From positions 1 through 64,000 of the forward strand of contig CANFUT010000022.1 of NCBI GenBank assembly GCA_947450325.1: a stretch of 64,000 nt of DNA, read 5' to 3'. The notes below the pieces were generated by a model that searched no databases, had not been told where the DNA came from, and saw nothing but the letters and a program-made list of their open reading frames with translations. Source of the DNA: Flavobacteriia bacterium (lineage in GTDB: Bacteria > Bacteroidota > Bacteroidia > Flavobacteriales_D > Crocinitomicaceae). How positions within the stretch are numbered: the stretch's first letter is position 1; the number at the start of each line of letters is the position of its first letter. Of this stretch, positions 7,525 to 16,456 are shown one piece after another. A program made the position numbers and the translations under genes.

Positions 7525-8862
7525 TTAAGGAAATTTGACGCCCCTGTATTTTGTAGCATCAACCTGGGGAATTGTTGAGCCAAATGTTTGATTAATCGCT
7601 TTGATAAAAACATTAGAAACCATTGCGTTTCCAATCGGATTTAGGTGAATTCCATCTAAAGAAAAAGTTCCGCCGGAAACAAAATTGGCATTCAAACCAA
7701 TGCCGTTAAAAACAACACCAGTTTTGACAGATTTCAAAAAAGTATTGACATCAGCCAAAGCTAAACCATAAGTTGCAGCCACTTGACTAATAACAGCATT
7801 GTAAGAATTGGTTGCCGATTTGATATTGGCAACTTCTTCCAAAGTCAAGATGTATTTTTCTGGAATTGGAATCAATGAACCCATTTTATTGCATTTCACT
7901 GAATCCAATGGAATGCTCAATAAAATATATTCTCCTGGTTTGATTTGACGAGCACCTAATGGTAGAGAATTGTCTTGAATTACAAAAGCATTGTTTCCTG
8001 CTGCAAACGACATTCCTTGTTGACCCAAAGCATTGGTTAATAACTGAGCAGTTGCAGCGTCCAATTTCAATCCGTTGTATGGAATTGTGTTAAAAAATGG
8101 ATACAAAGTAACGTCTGGAATATTTCCAATCACTCCTTTTGCACCGTTTGATGTCAAAGTAGTAACAGCCGTTGTGATACTTCCATCAAAACCTACACCT
8201 GCAGCCCCATTAACAGGCGTAATTGTTGCGGCTCCACCTCCACTGATTGCATAATTTAAGATGTCTTGCTCTCCTGCATAAAGTGAGAAAAAAGTTGGAT
8301 TTGTAGCCATTGCATCAGAAAGTACTGAAGATGTTGTTGGATTGGAAGCCATTCTTGCAAAAAACGGATTGTAATTTCCTGCGCCATTCGCAGAATTTCC
8401 ATATCCTGGGAAAACCAATTCATTCGCTTTCACTCCAGGAACTCCCATGTTATTGAAAGGCGAAGTGTAAACACTTGTTCCCAAAGCGGCAAGATCGCCA
8501 CCAGCTGCATTAAAAGGTATTGGAGAAAGTGACGTTGTACCAGTACAATCTGTTTTATAACCTAAAATTGATTTTGATTTTCCTGTAAAACCAATCCCAA
8601 CTGATGAACTTGGCATCAATGGCTGCAAGAAACTTCCGCCACCCACTAATTGAAATTGTGTTGCTAGAATGTTTCCTATTGAATTTTCTTGACCTTCTGC
8701 ATACAAAGCACCATCAGCAAAACCAGCCGTGGTAGAACCTCCAAGAGAAACAAATCTAGTTGGGTCCATATTGCCTTTTTCAGGTGTATCTGCGTCCAAC
8801 TTTGGTTTACAACTCGTAAAAGCAACCGCTGTTGAAATAACTAAAGCAAATTTTAATTTCAT
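7525..8862 (-). CDS. SGNH/GDSL-family lipoprotein hydrolase
   Basis: The protein has 445 residues with a lipoprotein signal (FTSC, lipidated C18). The SGNH blocks are present: block I SLGGSTTAG with nucleophile S43 (G-G-S rather than G-D-S), a block II-like GVPGVKA, block III YAGEQD in place of GxND, and block V DGIHLNP with D403 and H406. Family members act as esterases or lipases. The G-D to G-G change and E-Q in block III are departures from the textbook motif but are common in Bacteroidota lipoproteins of this group. The gene lies 11 nt after the FadL-like gene and directly before the esterase, so all three are probably co-transcribed. Confidence 0.88.
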   Translation of the reverse strand: MKLKFALVISTAVAFTSCKPKLDADTPEKGNMDPTRFVSLGGSTTAGFADGALYAEGQENSIGNILATQFQLVGGGSFLQPLMPSSSVGIGFTGKSKSILGYKTDCTGTTSLSPIPFNAAGGDLAALGTSVYTSPFNNMGVPGVKANELVFPGYGNSANGAGNYNPFFARMASNPTTSSVLSDAMATNPTFFSLYAGEQDILNYAISGGGAATITPVNGAAGVGFDGSITTAVTTLTSNGAKGVIGNIPDVTLYPFFNTIPYNGLKLDAATAQLLTNALGQQGMSFAAGNNAFVIQDNSLPLGARQIKPGEYILLSIPLDSVKCNKMGSLIPIPEKYILTLEEVANIKSATNSYNAVISQVAATYGLALADVNTFLKSVKTGVVFNGIGLNANFVSGGTFSLDGIHLNPIGNAMVSNVFIKAINQTFGSTIPQVDATKYRGVKFP

Positions 8863-8873
8863 CTTAGTAATTA

Positions 8874-10103
8874 TTAAAATTTATAATTAAAACCAATCCC
8901 TGGTGCACAAACATTTGTTTTGAATGTTCCGTCTAAATTCGTTTCTAAGTTTTTGTCTTTTCTTTTCAATGAAACAAACAAAAATGAAGCGTCTAAAGAA
9001 ATGTGCTCTCCAATTTTATAACTTACACCTGCAGTATAAGTAATTCTATCTGCATCAGGAGTTTCTGGTGTTACATATCCGTCTTTTACAGGCGTAGTGT
9101 TGAAAGAAATACCAGCCATCGCAGTAAAATCTTTGGTAACCATGTATTTTCCACCTAGTCTAAAAGCATATGTGTTTTTGTAGCTTCGTGCCGATTTTGT
9201 ATCTAATAACGAAGTCGTGTTTTTTTCATAATCAAAAGCCAATGTATCATATGCTTTCCAACCTGCATAATTGAAATCAAAAGCCATGTTGAATTTATCT
9301 GAAAACTTGTATGCCACTCCAAAGGAAGCAATTTGTGGCAAAGGCAAAGCTGCGCTAAACTTTCCATCAGGGAAATTCGCGTTCAATGCATCTGGAACAG
9401 TAAAAGTTGCTTCACCGTCATCTACTTTCATGTCCACTTGTGAGCGGTAAGTCAATCCAAAAGATAATTTTTCAGTTGGTTGAAAATAAATTCCCGCATT
9501 GTAACCAAATCCTGCAGCGGAACCAGCCAATTCAGCATGTCCGTAATTGCCATCATTTCCTAAAACAGGAATGTCTTTTTGCAAATTAACGCTTCCTGTC
9601 GAATAAACGAATCCAGCGCCAATTCCTATTTTATCAGTGATTTTGTAACTAACAGTTGGTTGCACAAAGATGGCTTTCAATTCCAATCTTGTCAATGCAA
9701 AACGACCTGTCCAGCCATCTTCCCATTGAACTGTACTTCCGAAAGGCGTGTAAACAGCCAAACCTAATTTCAATTTTTCCACTTTTTTGAAACCAAAAGC
9801 GCCATACAAACTGAAGGGCGTTCCCATAGGAGAATTGGTTCTTGCAGAAGCATTTGTGTTTGCATCAACAAATTTTCCACGGGCGAAAATAGGTGTAAAA
9901 CCAGCGTTTATTTCACTTTTTTTCAAAAAACTTGCACCGCCGGGATTGTAAAACAAGATTGCTGCATCTTGAACCAAGGCTGTTCCTGCGCTACCCATGG
10001 CTTGTTGTTTTTGTCCTTGCAAATTTACCTGAAAGCCTTGACTTCGAAGCATCGCGGGAACTAAAAACAACAATAAAAGTAATCGTTTTTCCATCGTTTT
10101 CAT
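8874..10103 (-). CDS. FadL/TodX-family outer-membrane transport protein
   Basis: The protein has 409 residues with a signal peptide ending LRSQ. The mature start GFQVNLQGQKQQAMGSAG, then DAAILFYNPGG and a beta-strand-rich barrel ending in aromatic-terminated strands (GIGFNYKF), match OmpP1/FadL/TodX proteins. These take up hydrophobic molecules such as long-chain fatty acids through the outer membrane. It is the first gene of an operon with two ester hydrolases, so products of lipid cleavage are a reasonable cargo. The start could be ATG 10103 or ATG 10094; both leave the signal peptide intact. Substrate specificity cannot be read from the sequence. Confidence 0.92.
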   Translation of the reverse strand: MKTMEKRLLLLLFLVPAMLRSQGFQVNLQGQKQQAMGSAGTALVQDAAILFYNPGGASFLKKSEINAGFTPIFARGKFVDANTNASARTNSPMGTPFSLYGAFGFKKVEKLKLGLAVYTPFGSTVQWEDGWTGRFALTRLELKAIFVQPTVSYKITDKIGIGAGFVYSTGSVNLQKDIPVLGNDGNYGHAELAGSAAGFGYNAGIYFQPTEKLSFGLTYRSQVDMKVDDGEATFTVPDALNANFPDGKFSAALPLPQIASFGVAYKFSDKFNMAFDFNYAGWKAYDTLAFDYEKNTTSLLDTKSARSYKNTYAFRLGGKYMVTKDFTAMAGISFNTTPVKDGYVTPETPDADRITYTAGVSYKIGEHISLDASFLFVSLKRKDKNLETNLDGTFKTNVCAPGIGFNYKF

Positions 10104-10149
10104 TTTCAATTGTTAGACTAAAAAATTCATTTTGGCAAAACAAAAAATG

Positions 10150-10163
10150 TTATGCTAGCATAA
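10150..10163. promoter_or_regulatory. 14-bp perfect palindrome, weak terminator or operator
   Basis: TTATGCTAGCATAA is its own reverse complement. On the minus strand it is preceded by a run of nine A and followed by CATTTTTT, as in a weak intrinsic terminator for the 429-residue membrane protein. It also lies about 45 nt upstream of the fadL-like gene, where an operator could sit. I cannot decide between the two. Confidence 0.4.
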
Positions 10164-10238
10164 AGCTAATTTTTTTTTCTTAATAAATTGTTAATGTCGG
10201 GAAAAAAGGGTGAAAATTAACGTTTGGTAGGGCTGTGT

Positions 10239-11528
10239 TTACTTAACCTTCTTAAACCCAAAAATATCTTTCCCTAGATCTTCGTCCTTTCTCACACGCC
10301 AAATTACAGCGTCCAAATAATAGTGATGCAATACCAACGAGAGAAACAAAAATGCTACAATGTTCTTCAAAATGAAGGCATCAGGATTTGTAAACAAGTT
10401 AAAATTGGTACCTGTTCTGCCGAGTTCGAAAAGGAAAGCAAAAATCACTGAAATAACAAAAAACAAAATAGCTTTTTGACTCAGAATTGTCGCCAATCCA
10501 TGATTTTTAGTTGAATTTGCGTAATGCTTCTTATTGAAAAGTCCTACGAACACCAAATACTGAATATTGTGCGGAATCGTAATTCCAATGATGATCAATC
10601 CTTTGTTTTCAATGGGCAAAGATAAAACGCCCCAATATAAGACCAAGGCGCTCAACAACATTGCCCATTTTCTAAGATTTAATTTGCCAAATTTAAACGC
10701 TTTTTCCAAGGTCAAAATCAATGAAAAAACAAAAACGATTGCAAGCGCAATTAATACTCCGTTCAACACTTTATCTGAACCATTGACCAAAATCAATTTG
10801 ATCAAAATAAATATCCCCACAAAATAATAGCCCAAATTTCTACTGACATACTTGTATTGTGGTCGCGCGTTGATTGCAAATCCAATCACTAAGAAAAACA
10901 ACCCTAAAACCAGCATATATGCACCAATCTTTCCCCAAAATTCTAACACATAAGCCAGTTCATTTGAATTGGGTGTGAAAGCTGAAATTTCGTCATTGAA
11001 CCAAATCGTTTTGGTTTTTGCCAAATAAGTAAATGGAATAAAAGAGCCGCTCAACAACAACAATTTTTCCCATCGATCTGAACCATCTTCTGGCTCGTTG
11101 AATTTCTTTTTATAAATCGCAATGAAACCCCAGTTTTGTTTAATCAAATGATAAAAACCCAAGGTTAAGGTTACACGTCTTGCAAAAGACAAAACAATTT
11201 GTCCATTGTAAGCCATCGCTTCTCCCTGAATAAGAATCAAATATGAAATTAATGGAATCAAAATAATCGCTGCAGTGCTTCCCAACAACCAACTTTTGTT
11301 TTCCTTGAAATAGTCTTTGTCTAAAAAAGTTCGGGTGTAAGTCGGGAAAAAATGGCGCACATCAAACAACAATGAGAATAATATCAAAGTAATCAGAAAC
11401 GCTGTTGTTTCATCCAATTTAATTAAGTTGGCAAGCACAAAATAAAAGCCTATCATCAAGAAACCTGAAACGGTACTTAAAATGATGTACATCCAATCTT
11501 GTCGCGCATTTTTAAGGATATTTTCCAT
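10239..11528 (-). CDS. Polytopic membrane protein with spaced histidines, function unknown
   Basis: The protein has 429 residues with about 10-11 hydrophobic segments from residue 13 to 402. I do not recognise the family with confidence. Histidine-bearing motifs sit at or near membrane edges: VRHFFPTYTR (H59), FYHLIKQNWGF (H127), IPHNIQYLVF (H320), KKHYAN (H335) and HHYYLDAVIWR (H401, H402). Repeated His motifs of this kind occur in membrane metal enzymes such as desaturases and Brp/Blh carotene oxygenases, so a diiron or similar enzyme is conceivable; that is inference. It stands alone, divergent from kynU. Confidence 0.8.
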   Translation of the reverse strand: MENILKNARQDWMYIILSTVSGFLMIGFYFVLANLIKLDETTAFLITLILFSLLFDVRHFFPTYTRTFLDKDYFKENKSWLLGSTAAIILIPLISYLILIQGEAMAYNGQIVLSFARRVTLTLGFYHLIKQNWGFIAIYKKKFNEPEDGSDRWEKLLLLSGSFIPFTYLAKTKTIWFNDEISAFTPNSNELAYVLEFWGKIGAYMLVLGLFFLVIGFAINARPQYKYVSRNLGYYFVGIFILIKLILVNGSDKVLNGVLIALAIVFVFSLILTLEKAFKFGKLNLRKWAMLLSALVLYWGVLSLPIENKGLIIIGITIPHNIQYLVFVGLFNKKHYANSTKNHGLATILSQKAILFFVISVIFAFLFELGRTGTNFNLFTNPDAFILKNIVAFLFLSLVLHHYYLDAVIWRVRKDEDLGKDIFGFKKVK

Positions 11529-11831
11529 TGGTAATAGAATTGCTATTGATTGTATAAATGTAAGTAAAACTTCAGTTTTAATACAAATTTTGATTCCTTG
11601 AATTGGGATTAGTGTGAAAAATGAAATTGACTAAAAATGGTATTATTAAACATAAACTATTTATTTACAGATATATAAATAAAATAATCCCGCTAGCTTT
11701 TGAAAAAACAACATTATTCTCAAATATTGTGAACCTGACAAAAATCATTAAAAATCGCGCTCAAACAAATGCAAATTGACTTGTCTCTCTAATTGGTTTG
11801 TTTATCTTTGGTGCATCTAAAAAAAGAGTAC
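11529..11831. other. Divergent intergenic region upstream of kynU
   Basis: This 303-nt AT-rich gap lies between divergent genes. It holds the kynU promoter at its right end. Elsewhere I see only AT-rich sequence (about 11650-11700) with no open frame and no clear hairpin. Confidence 0.6.
11781..11810 (+). promoter_or_regulatory. kynU promoter, full Bacteroidota consensus
   Basis: TTG at 11781-11783, a 19-nt spacer, and TATCTTTG at 11803-11810 match both consensus elements. The predicted start near 11815 gives a leader of about 15-17 nt. It also rules out the upstream in-frame TTG at 11793 as start codon. Confidence 0.8.
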
Positions 11832-13115
11832 ATGCTTTTCGAAAATTCATTGTCATTTGCCCAAAAAATGGACGCGCAAGATCCATTGAAAGATTACAGA
11901 AACCGTTTTCATTTGCCTTCATTTCATCCAGACGGAGTGCGCTATTTCACAGGAAATTCCTTGGGATTGCAACCAAAATCAACTTCAAGTTATATCCAAC
12001 AAGAATTAGATGCTTGGGCAAAATGGGGCGTTGAAGGTCACTTTTTAGCGGAAAGACCATGGTATTCTTACCACGAACAATTGACTGAAAAAGCTGCGAA
12101 AATTGTAGGTGCAACCAACAAAGAAGTGGTCATTACACATTCATTGACAACCAATTTACACCTGTTGATGGTTTCATTTTACCAACCAACAGGAAAAAGA
12201 AATAAAATCATTTGCGAAGCGAAAGCATTTCCAAGTGATCAATATGCATTGGAATCACAAGTGAAATTCCACGGATTAGATCCTGATTCACATATCGTTG
12301 AAATCGCGCCACGAGAAGGACAACATTTGATTGATGAATCAGACATTTTAGCCAAAATTGCTGAAGTTGGAGATGAATTGGCGCTTGTAATGTTTGGCGG
12401 TGTGAACTATTATTCAGGGCAGTTGTTTGACATGAAGAAAATCACTGAAGCAGCGCATGCAGTTGGAGCCATTGCTGGATTTGATTTGGCACATGCTGCA
12501 GGAAACATCGATATGAAATTACACGAATGGAATGTAGATTTCGCCGCTTGGTGTACTTACAAATATTTGAATTCATCTCCCGGAGGAGTTTCTGGAATGT
12601 TTGTGCATGAAAAACACGCCAATCGTCCAGAATTGCCGCGCTTTGCGGGTTGGTGGGGACACGACAAAGAAACACGTTTTCAAATGCAAAAAGGCTTTCA
12701 CCCGATGGAAGGCGCTGAAGGTTGGCAATTGAGCAACGCGCCGATTTTGGGAATGGCAGCACATTTGGCGTCGTTGGATTTATTTGATGAAGTTGGAATG
12801 CAAGCGCTTTGTCAAAAAAGAGATTTATTGACCGGATTTTTAGAATTTGTGATTGATTCAATTTCAGAAAAGCACAAAGAAAAATGCACGTTTGAAATCA
12901 TTACCCCAAGAAATCAAGCGCAAAGAGGAGCTCAAATTTCCATGTTGGTGCATGGAGAAGCGAAAAAATTGTTTAATCAATTGACAGAAGATGGTGTAAT
13001 TGCAGATTGGAGAGAACCAAATGTAATCCGCTTAGCACCAGTTCCAATGTACAATTCATTCGAAGACGTTTTTGTTTTCGGAGAAATTTTGGAAAAAGCC
13101 ATTTTGTCGATTTGA
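11832..13115 (+). CDS. kynU: Kynureninase
   Basis: This PLP enzyme cleaves kynurenine or 3-hydroxykynurenine to anthranilate or 3-hydroxyanthranilate plus alanine (EC 3.7.1.3). The protein has 427 residues, which is normal length. Family signatures are [12 protein letters not shown] near the start, [32 protein letters not shown], and the PLP lysine K244 in [13 protein letters not shown]. The late motifs [11 protein letters not shown] and [14 protein letters not shown] are also present. It is the first gene of a run with kmo 34 nt downstream, so the preferred substrate is probably 3-hydroxykynurenine. ATG 11832 fits the promoter position. Confidence 0.96.
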   Translation: MLFENSLSFAQKMDAQDPLKDYRNRFHLPSFHPDGVRYFTGNSLGLQPKSTSSYIQQELDAWAKWGVEGHFLAERPWYSYHEQLTEKAAKIVGATNKEVVITHSLTTNLHLLMVSFYQPTGKRNKIICEAKAFPSDQYALESQVKFHGLDPDSHIVEIAPREGQHLIDESDILAKIAEVGDELALVMFGGVNYYSGQLFDMKKITEAAHAVGAIAGFDLAHAAGNIDMKLHEWNVDFAAWCTYKYLNSSPGGVSGMFVHEKHANRPELPRFAGWWGHDKETRFQMQKGFHPMEGAEGWQLSNAPILGMAAHLASLDLFDEVGMQALCQKRDLLTGFLEFVIDSISEKHKEKCTFEIITPRNQAQRGAQISMLVHGEAKKLFNQLTEDGVIADWREPNVIRLAPVPMYNSFEDVFVFGEILEKAILSI

Positions 13116-13149
13116 AAATAAAAATTGATACATCGAAAAAAATATCAGT

Positions 13150-14490
13150 ATGAAAAAAGTAGGAATTGTAGGAGCAGGATTGGTTGGAAGTTTACAAGCA
13201 ATCTTGATGGCAAAAAAAGGTTACCAAGTTTCTGTATTTGAACGCCGACCAGATTTGAGAAAAGCAAAATTATTGGCTGGAAAATCAATCAACCTGGCAC
13301 TTTCAGACCGTGGTTGGAAAGCCTTGGAATTGGCCGGAATTGCAGAAGATATTCGTGCCATTTCGATTCCTATGTACAAACGTTGCATGCACGCATTGGA
13401 CGGAACTTTGACTTATCAACCTTACGGAAAAGAAGATCAAGCGATTTATTCCGTTTCGCGTGGTGGATTGAACCAAAAATTGATGAATTTGGCGGACGAT
13501 TTTCCAAGCATCGATTACAATTTCAACCGCAAATGCGACGATATTGATTTAAAAACAAACACGTTGACTTTCACCAACAGCGAAACCAATCAAAAAGAAA
13601 ATCATTCATTTGATAAAGTTTTTGCAACGGATGGTGCTTTTTCTGCGGTTAGAATGCGCATGCAAAAAAACACGATTTTTGATTATTCTCAAAAATACTT
13701 GGATCACGGTTACAAAGAATTGGTTATTCCAGCAAATGCTGATGGAACACATCAATTAGACAAAAACTGTTTGCACATTTGGCCACGTGGTGAATTTATG
13801 ATGATTGCTTTGGCGAATTTAGACGGAAGTTTTACTTGTACCTTATTCTTCCCGATGAAAGGAGAAACTTCATTTGAAACGCTCGAAACAAGAGAACAAG
13901 TTTCAGATTTTTTCAATTTGATGTTCGCTGATGCCGTTTCAATGATGCCAACTTTGATTGACGATTATTTTGAAAATCCAACTTCATCGCTGGTAATGGT
14001 TCGTTGTAACCCTTGGAACTACGGCGATGATGTAGTTTTATTAGGTGATTCTGCCCATGCAATTGTTCCTTTCTACGGACAAGGAATGAATTGTGGATTT
14101 GAAGATTGCACCGTTTTCCATGAAATGCATGAAGAAGCAAACGGCAATTGGGACGGACTTTTGGGAAGATTTTCTGACCAACGTGTACCAGACGGAAATG
14201 CGATTTTAGACTTGGCTTTGTTGAATTATGTTGAAATGCGTGATTTGACTGCTGACCCAAATTTCTTGTTAAGAAAGAAAATTGAAGCAAAATTTAGTAA
14301 TTTGTACCCAAATAAGTGGTTGCCGTTATATTCTCAAGTCACTTTTAGCCACATCAGATACAGTGAGGCGTTGGCGAACGGGAAAAAACAAGACCAAATT
14401 ATGGTGAAGCTCATGGAAATGGAAAACATCCACGAAAAATGGGACGCGCCAGAAGTAATGGAAAAATTAAACGAATTAGTTGATCAATGA
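13150..14490 (+). CDS. kmo: Kynurenine 3-monooxygenase
   Basis: This FAD enzyme hydroxylates L-kynurenine with NADPH and O2 (EC 1.14.13.9). The 446-residue protein starts with the FAD-binding GIVGAGLVGSLQAIL, then VFERRPDLR and the KMO-type SINLALSDRGWKALE. The second FAD motif is LLGDSAHAIVPFYGQGMNCGFED. The mitochondrial-type C-terminal anchor of eukaryotic KMO is absent, as is usual in bacteria. It follows kynU and overlaps the next gene by ATGA, so the three genes are probably translationally linked. With kynU it makes 3-hydroxyanthranilate, which can feed NAD synthesis or complete tryptophan breakdown. Confidence 0.96.
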   Translation: MKKVGIVGAGLVGSLQAILMAKKGYQVSVFERRPDLRKAKLLAGKSINLALSDRGWKALELAGIAEDIRAISIPMYKRCMHALDGTLTYQPYGKEDQAIYSVSRGGLNQKLMNLADDFPSIDYNFNRKCDDIDLKTNTLTFTNSETNQKENHSFDKVFATDGAFSAVRMRMQKNTIFDYSQKYLDHGYKELVIPANADGTHQLDKNCLHIWPRGEFMMIALANLDGSFTCTLFFPMKGETSFETLETREQVSDFFNLMFADAVSMMPTLIDDYFENPTSSLVMVRCNPWNYGDDVVLLGDSAHAIVPFYGQGMNCGFEDCTVFHEMHEEANGNWDGLLGRFSDQRVPDGNAILDLALLNYVEMRDLTADPNFLLRKKIEAKFSNLYPNKWLPLYSQVTFSHIRYSEALANGKKQDQIMVKLMEMENIHEKWDAPEVMEKLNELVDQ

Positions 14491-15377
14491 AAATTATTTT
14501 GCTGACTTTGATAAGTTTGTTGACAGTCTCAACTTTAGACGCTCAAAAACTGTATAAACAAAAAAAGAAACGCAAAGACTTTTTTGGAAAAGTTGAAAGT
14601 CCAAATGATGGAAAAGTGCGTCCAATTGGACTTCAAGTTCAAGTTGGACCAACTTATACTTTGACAAGAAAAGTCAATCAAACATTTCAAAGCCCGCTTG
14701 ATTCTGTAAATCGATACAATGAATATACCCATGACCCTAGCGGAAAAGTAGGATTTTTCGCAGAAGTTGGATTGGTCCATTTCAACATGAAAGAACCTAA
14801 ATTCAAATTTGGACGTTTTGTAGATTACATTGATTATGGAATTGGATTTAAATTGATTAAAGGAAGAGAAACAGTTACAGTAACGCAATTCAATGCTTCT
14901 GGAAATGCGCTTTTTACCAATACTGGAGAAGGAAATTTCAGCAAAGGTTATGTTTACGGTCGATTTGCTGTGCATAAATTGCAATATTTGAATAAAACCA
15001 AAAAGATTTTCTTGGACCATTCTTTAGGACTCAATGGTGATTATAGCATGTTGCAAAAATCCACCTATAAGGGAGCAATGGTTGGGCAGCAAACTTTTTC
15101 ACCAGACTTCAGGGCGCAATTGCATTATGATCTTGGTTTCGGTGTTCGTTTGAAAAAAGGAAGATATTTAATTCCTGGCGTGCAACTTCCGGTGTTGGGC
15201 ATTCAAGAATGGAACAGTGGAAGTGCCAAATTGCAATGGTTTTCTAGCAAATATTATCCTGTGATGTTTCATATCAAATACATCCATCTTTTTCCAGCCA
15301 AAAAATCGAAACACGCTTGTTTTGAAGGAAGTGCGGAAGATAGAAAACGCAATGAGGAATATTTGCAGAATCGTTGA
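14487..15377 (+). CDS. Probable outer-membrane beta-barrel protein, unknown function
   Basis: The protein has 296 residues with a signal peptide (1-19, TLDAQ). A basic stretch (KQKKKRKDF) is followed by alternating strands such as PIGLQVQVGPTYTLTRK and KVGFFAEVGLVHFNMK. The pattern ends with YYPVMFHIKYIHLFP, then a polar tail. This suggests a barrel of about 8-10 strands. The ATG overlaps the kmo stop (ATGA at 14487), so it is probably co-translated with the kynurenine genes. No named family is recognised, and a link to kynurenine metabolism rests on position only. Confidence 0.8.
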   Translation: MKIILLTLISLLTVSTLDAQKLYKQKKKRKDFFGKVESPNDGKVRPIGLQVQVGPTYTLTRKVNQTFQSPLDSVNRYNEYTHDPSGKVGFFAEVGLVHFNMKEPKFKFGRFVDYIDYGIGFKLIKGRETVTVTQFNASGNALFTNTGEGNFSKGYVYGRFAVHKLQYLNKTKKIFLDHSLGLNGDYSMLQKSTYKGAMVGQQTFSPDFRAQLHYDLGFGVRLKKGRYLIPGVQLPVLGIQEWNSGSAKLQWFSSKYYPVMFHIKYIHLFPAKKSKHACFEGSAEDRKRNEEYLQNR

Positions 15378-15414
15378 TTACTAAGTGAGTTTTGATTACG
15401 AGAAGGAAAACTTA

Positions 15415-16131
15415 ATGATTTTGAAAAACTTAATCACATTCATTTCTTTCATGACATTTGCATATTCAAATGCCCAATTGCGCATTTTGAATAACTCACT
15501 TATAGAACCAACGAAAAACATTGCTTACCCTGGTTTATCGAATGAATTAACAATTGAAGGAATTAATGTTAATTTAACCTATATTCTTCTTTGTTTAAAT
15601 GATACTTTAAAAAGCACAAATAGAACCTTTTTTTATATTCCAAAAAGATTAGGGTACGACACCTTGAAACTATTTCAAAATGAATTACTCTTAGGAAAGT
15701 ATATTTTTAAAATTGAAAATTTAGCCAAACCTCGAGTATATTTGGGTAACATCAGAGATTCAATCCTAAAAATTGATTCAATAAACTCCAATTTAGTTCT
15801 TTACATTTCTTATGAACCATCCATACTAAAGAGTGATGCAAGAATAACAAAATTTAACAGTTCTATTATAAAGAAAAATGGTCGGGAAAAATCTTTGAAT
15901 GAAAAGTCAAAAATTAACTGGGATGAGTGGAGCGAAAAAAAAATTCAGCGAGTAAGCGACCGACTATTAAAAAGAAATAGAATTGCCCCTTGTACTGCTT
16001 GTTTTTCTAAATCTCAATTGAAAAAAATACGAAAAAGTAAAACGCTCTGGATCAAAGAGGTTGTATGTATTAGTCCAGACTCAAGGGCAAATAGAATTAC
16101 CGTCGATTTGAAATTCACGATCACTAAATAA
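15415..16131 (+). CDS. Secreted protein resembling the GldM C-terminal domain
   Basis: The protein has 238 residues with signal peptide MILKNLITFISFMTF ending in SNAQ. The segment EPTKNIAYPGLSNELTIEG, then a strand-rich region with YIPKRLGYDTLKL and GKYIFKIENLAKPRVYLG, resembles the Ig-like C-terminal repeats of GldM, the T9SS motor shaft, where PTKMNVxYxGVxNP-type sequences occur. The N-terminal membrane helix and coiled domains of GldM are absent. I therefore read it as a stand-alone GldM-C-like protein, at moderate confidence. A CxxC (ACTACF) sits near residue 193. An upstream GTG at 15385 is in frame, but ATG 15415 has GAAGGAAAA before it and gives a clean signal peptide. Confidence 0.65.
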   Translation: MILKNLITFISFMTFAYSNAQLRILNNSLIEPTKNIAYPGLSNELTIEGINVNLTYILLCLNDTLKSTNRTFFYIPKRLGYDTLKLFQNELLLGKYIFKIENLAKPRVYLGNIRDSILKIDSINSNLVLYISYEPSILKSDARITKFNSSIIKKNGREKSLNEKSKINWDEWSEKKIQRVSDRLLKRNRIAPCTACFSKSQLKKIRKSKTLWIKEVVCISPDSRANRITVDLKFTITK

Positions 16132-16218
16132 AAGTTAAAATTCGCCAATTAACATTTCGCTCACAATTTAATTTAGTTTAACAAGTTATCTTGGTAGAAA
16201 CATTTAAAGCGAAAAGTC

Positions 16219-16404
16219 ATGGTAGAATTGAGTAAAAAAATCTTAATGAAAGTGAGTTTTGACGCACAACTATTTCAAAAAGAATTGGCAAAAGCATTGC
16301 AATGGATTAACGATCAAGAAGAAATCCGATTATTGAGAGAATGGTGTCAGCAAGAATTTGGGAAGAAATATCCTGTTATTTTGCAAAAAGCATTTATTTC
16401 CTAG
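16219..16404 (+). CDS. Small conserved Bacteroidota protein, unknown function
   Basis: The 61-residue protein contains KKILMKVSFDAQLFQKELAKAL and IRLLREWCQQEFG. I recall near-identical small proteins (KVSFD..LFxKELxKA, then EEIxxLKxWC) across Flavobacteriales, without assigned function. It is predicted helical with no signal peptide, so probably cytosolic. It lies between the kynurenine run and ldcA, on the same strand as both. Confidence 0.65.
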   Translation: MVELSKKILMKVSFDAQLFQKELAKALQWINDQEEIRLLREWCQQEFGKKYPVILQKAFIS

Positions 16405-16456
16405 TTCCAAAAATTCCAATTCATTTACTGTTTCAGAAAAAATGTAATTTTACCAC

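Noticed and set aside
12442-12861. A 139-codon open frame on the minus strand inside kynU
   Set aside because: It is antisense to a well-supported kynureninase, shows no family motif, and has the composition of a shadow frame.
14535-15020. A 161-codon frame opposite the barrel protein after kmo
   Set aside because: The plus-strand frame has a signal peptide and an ATGA overlap with kmo, so the antisense frame is a shadow.
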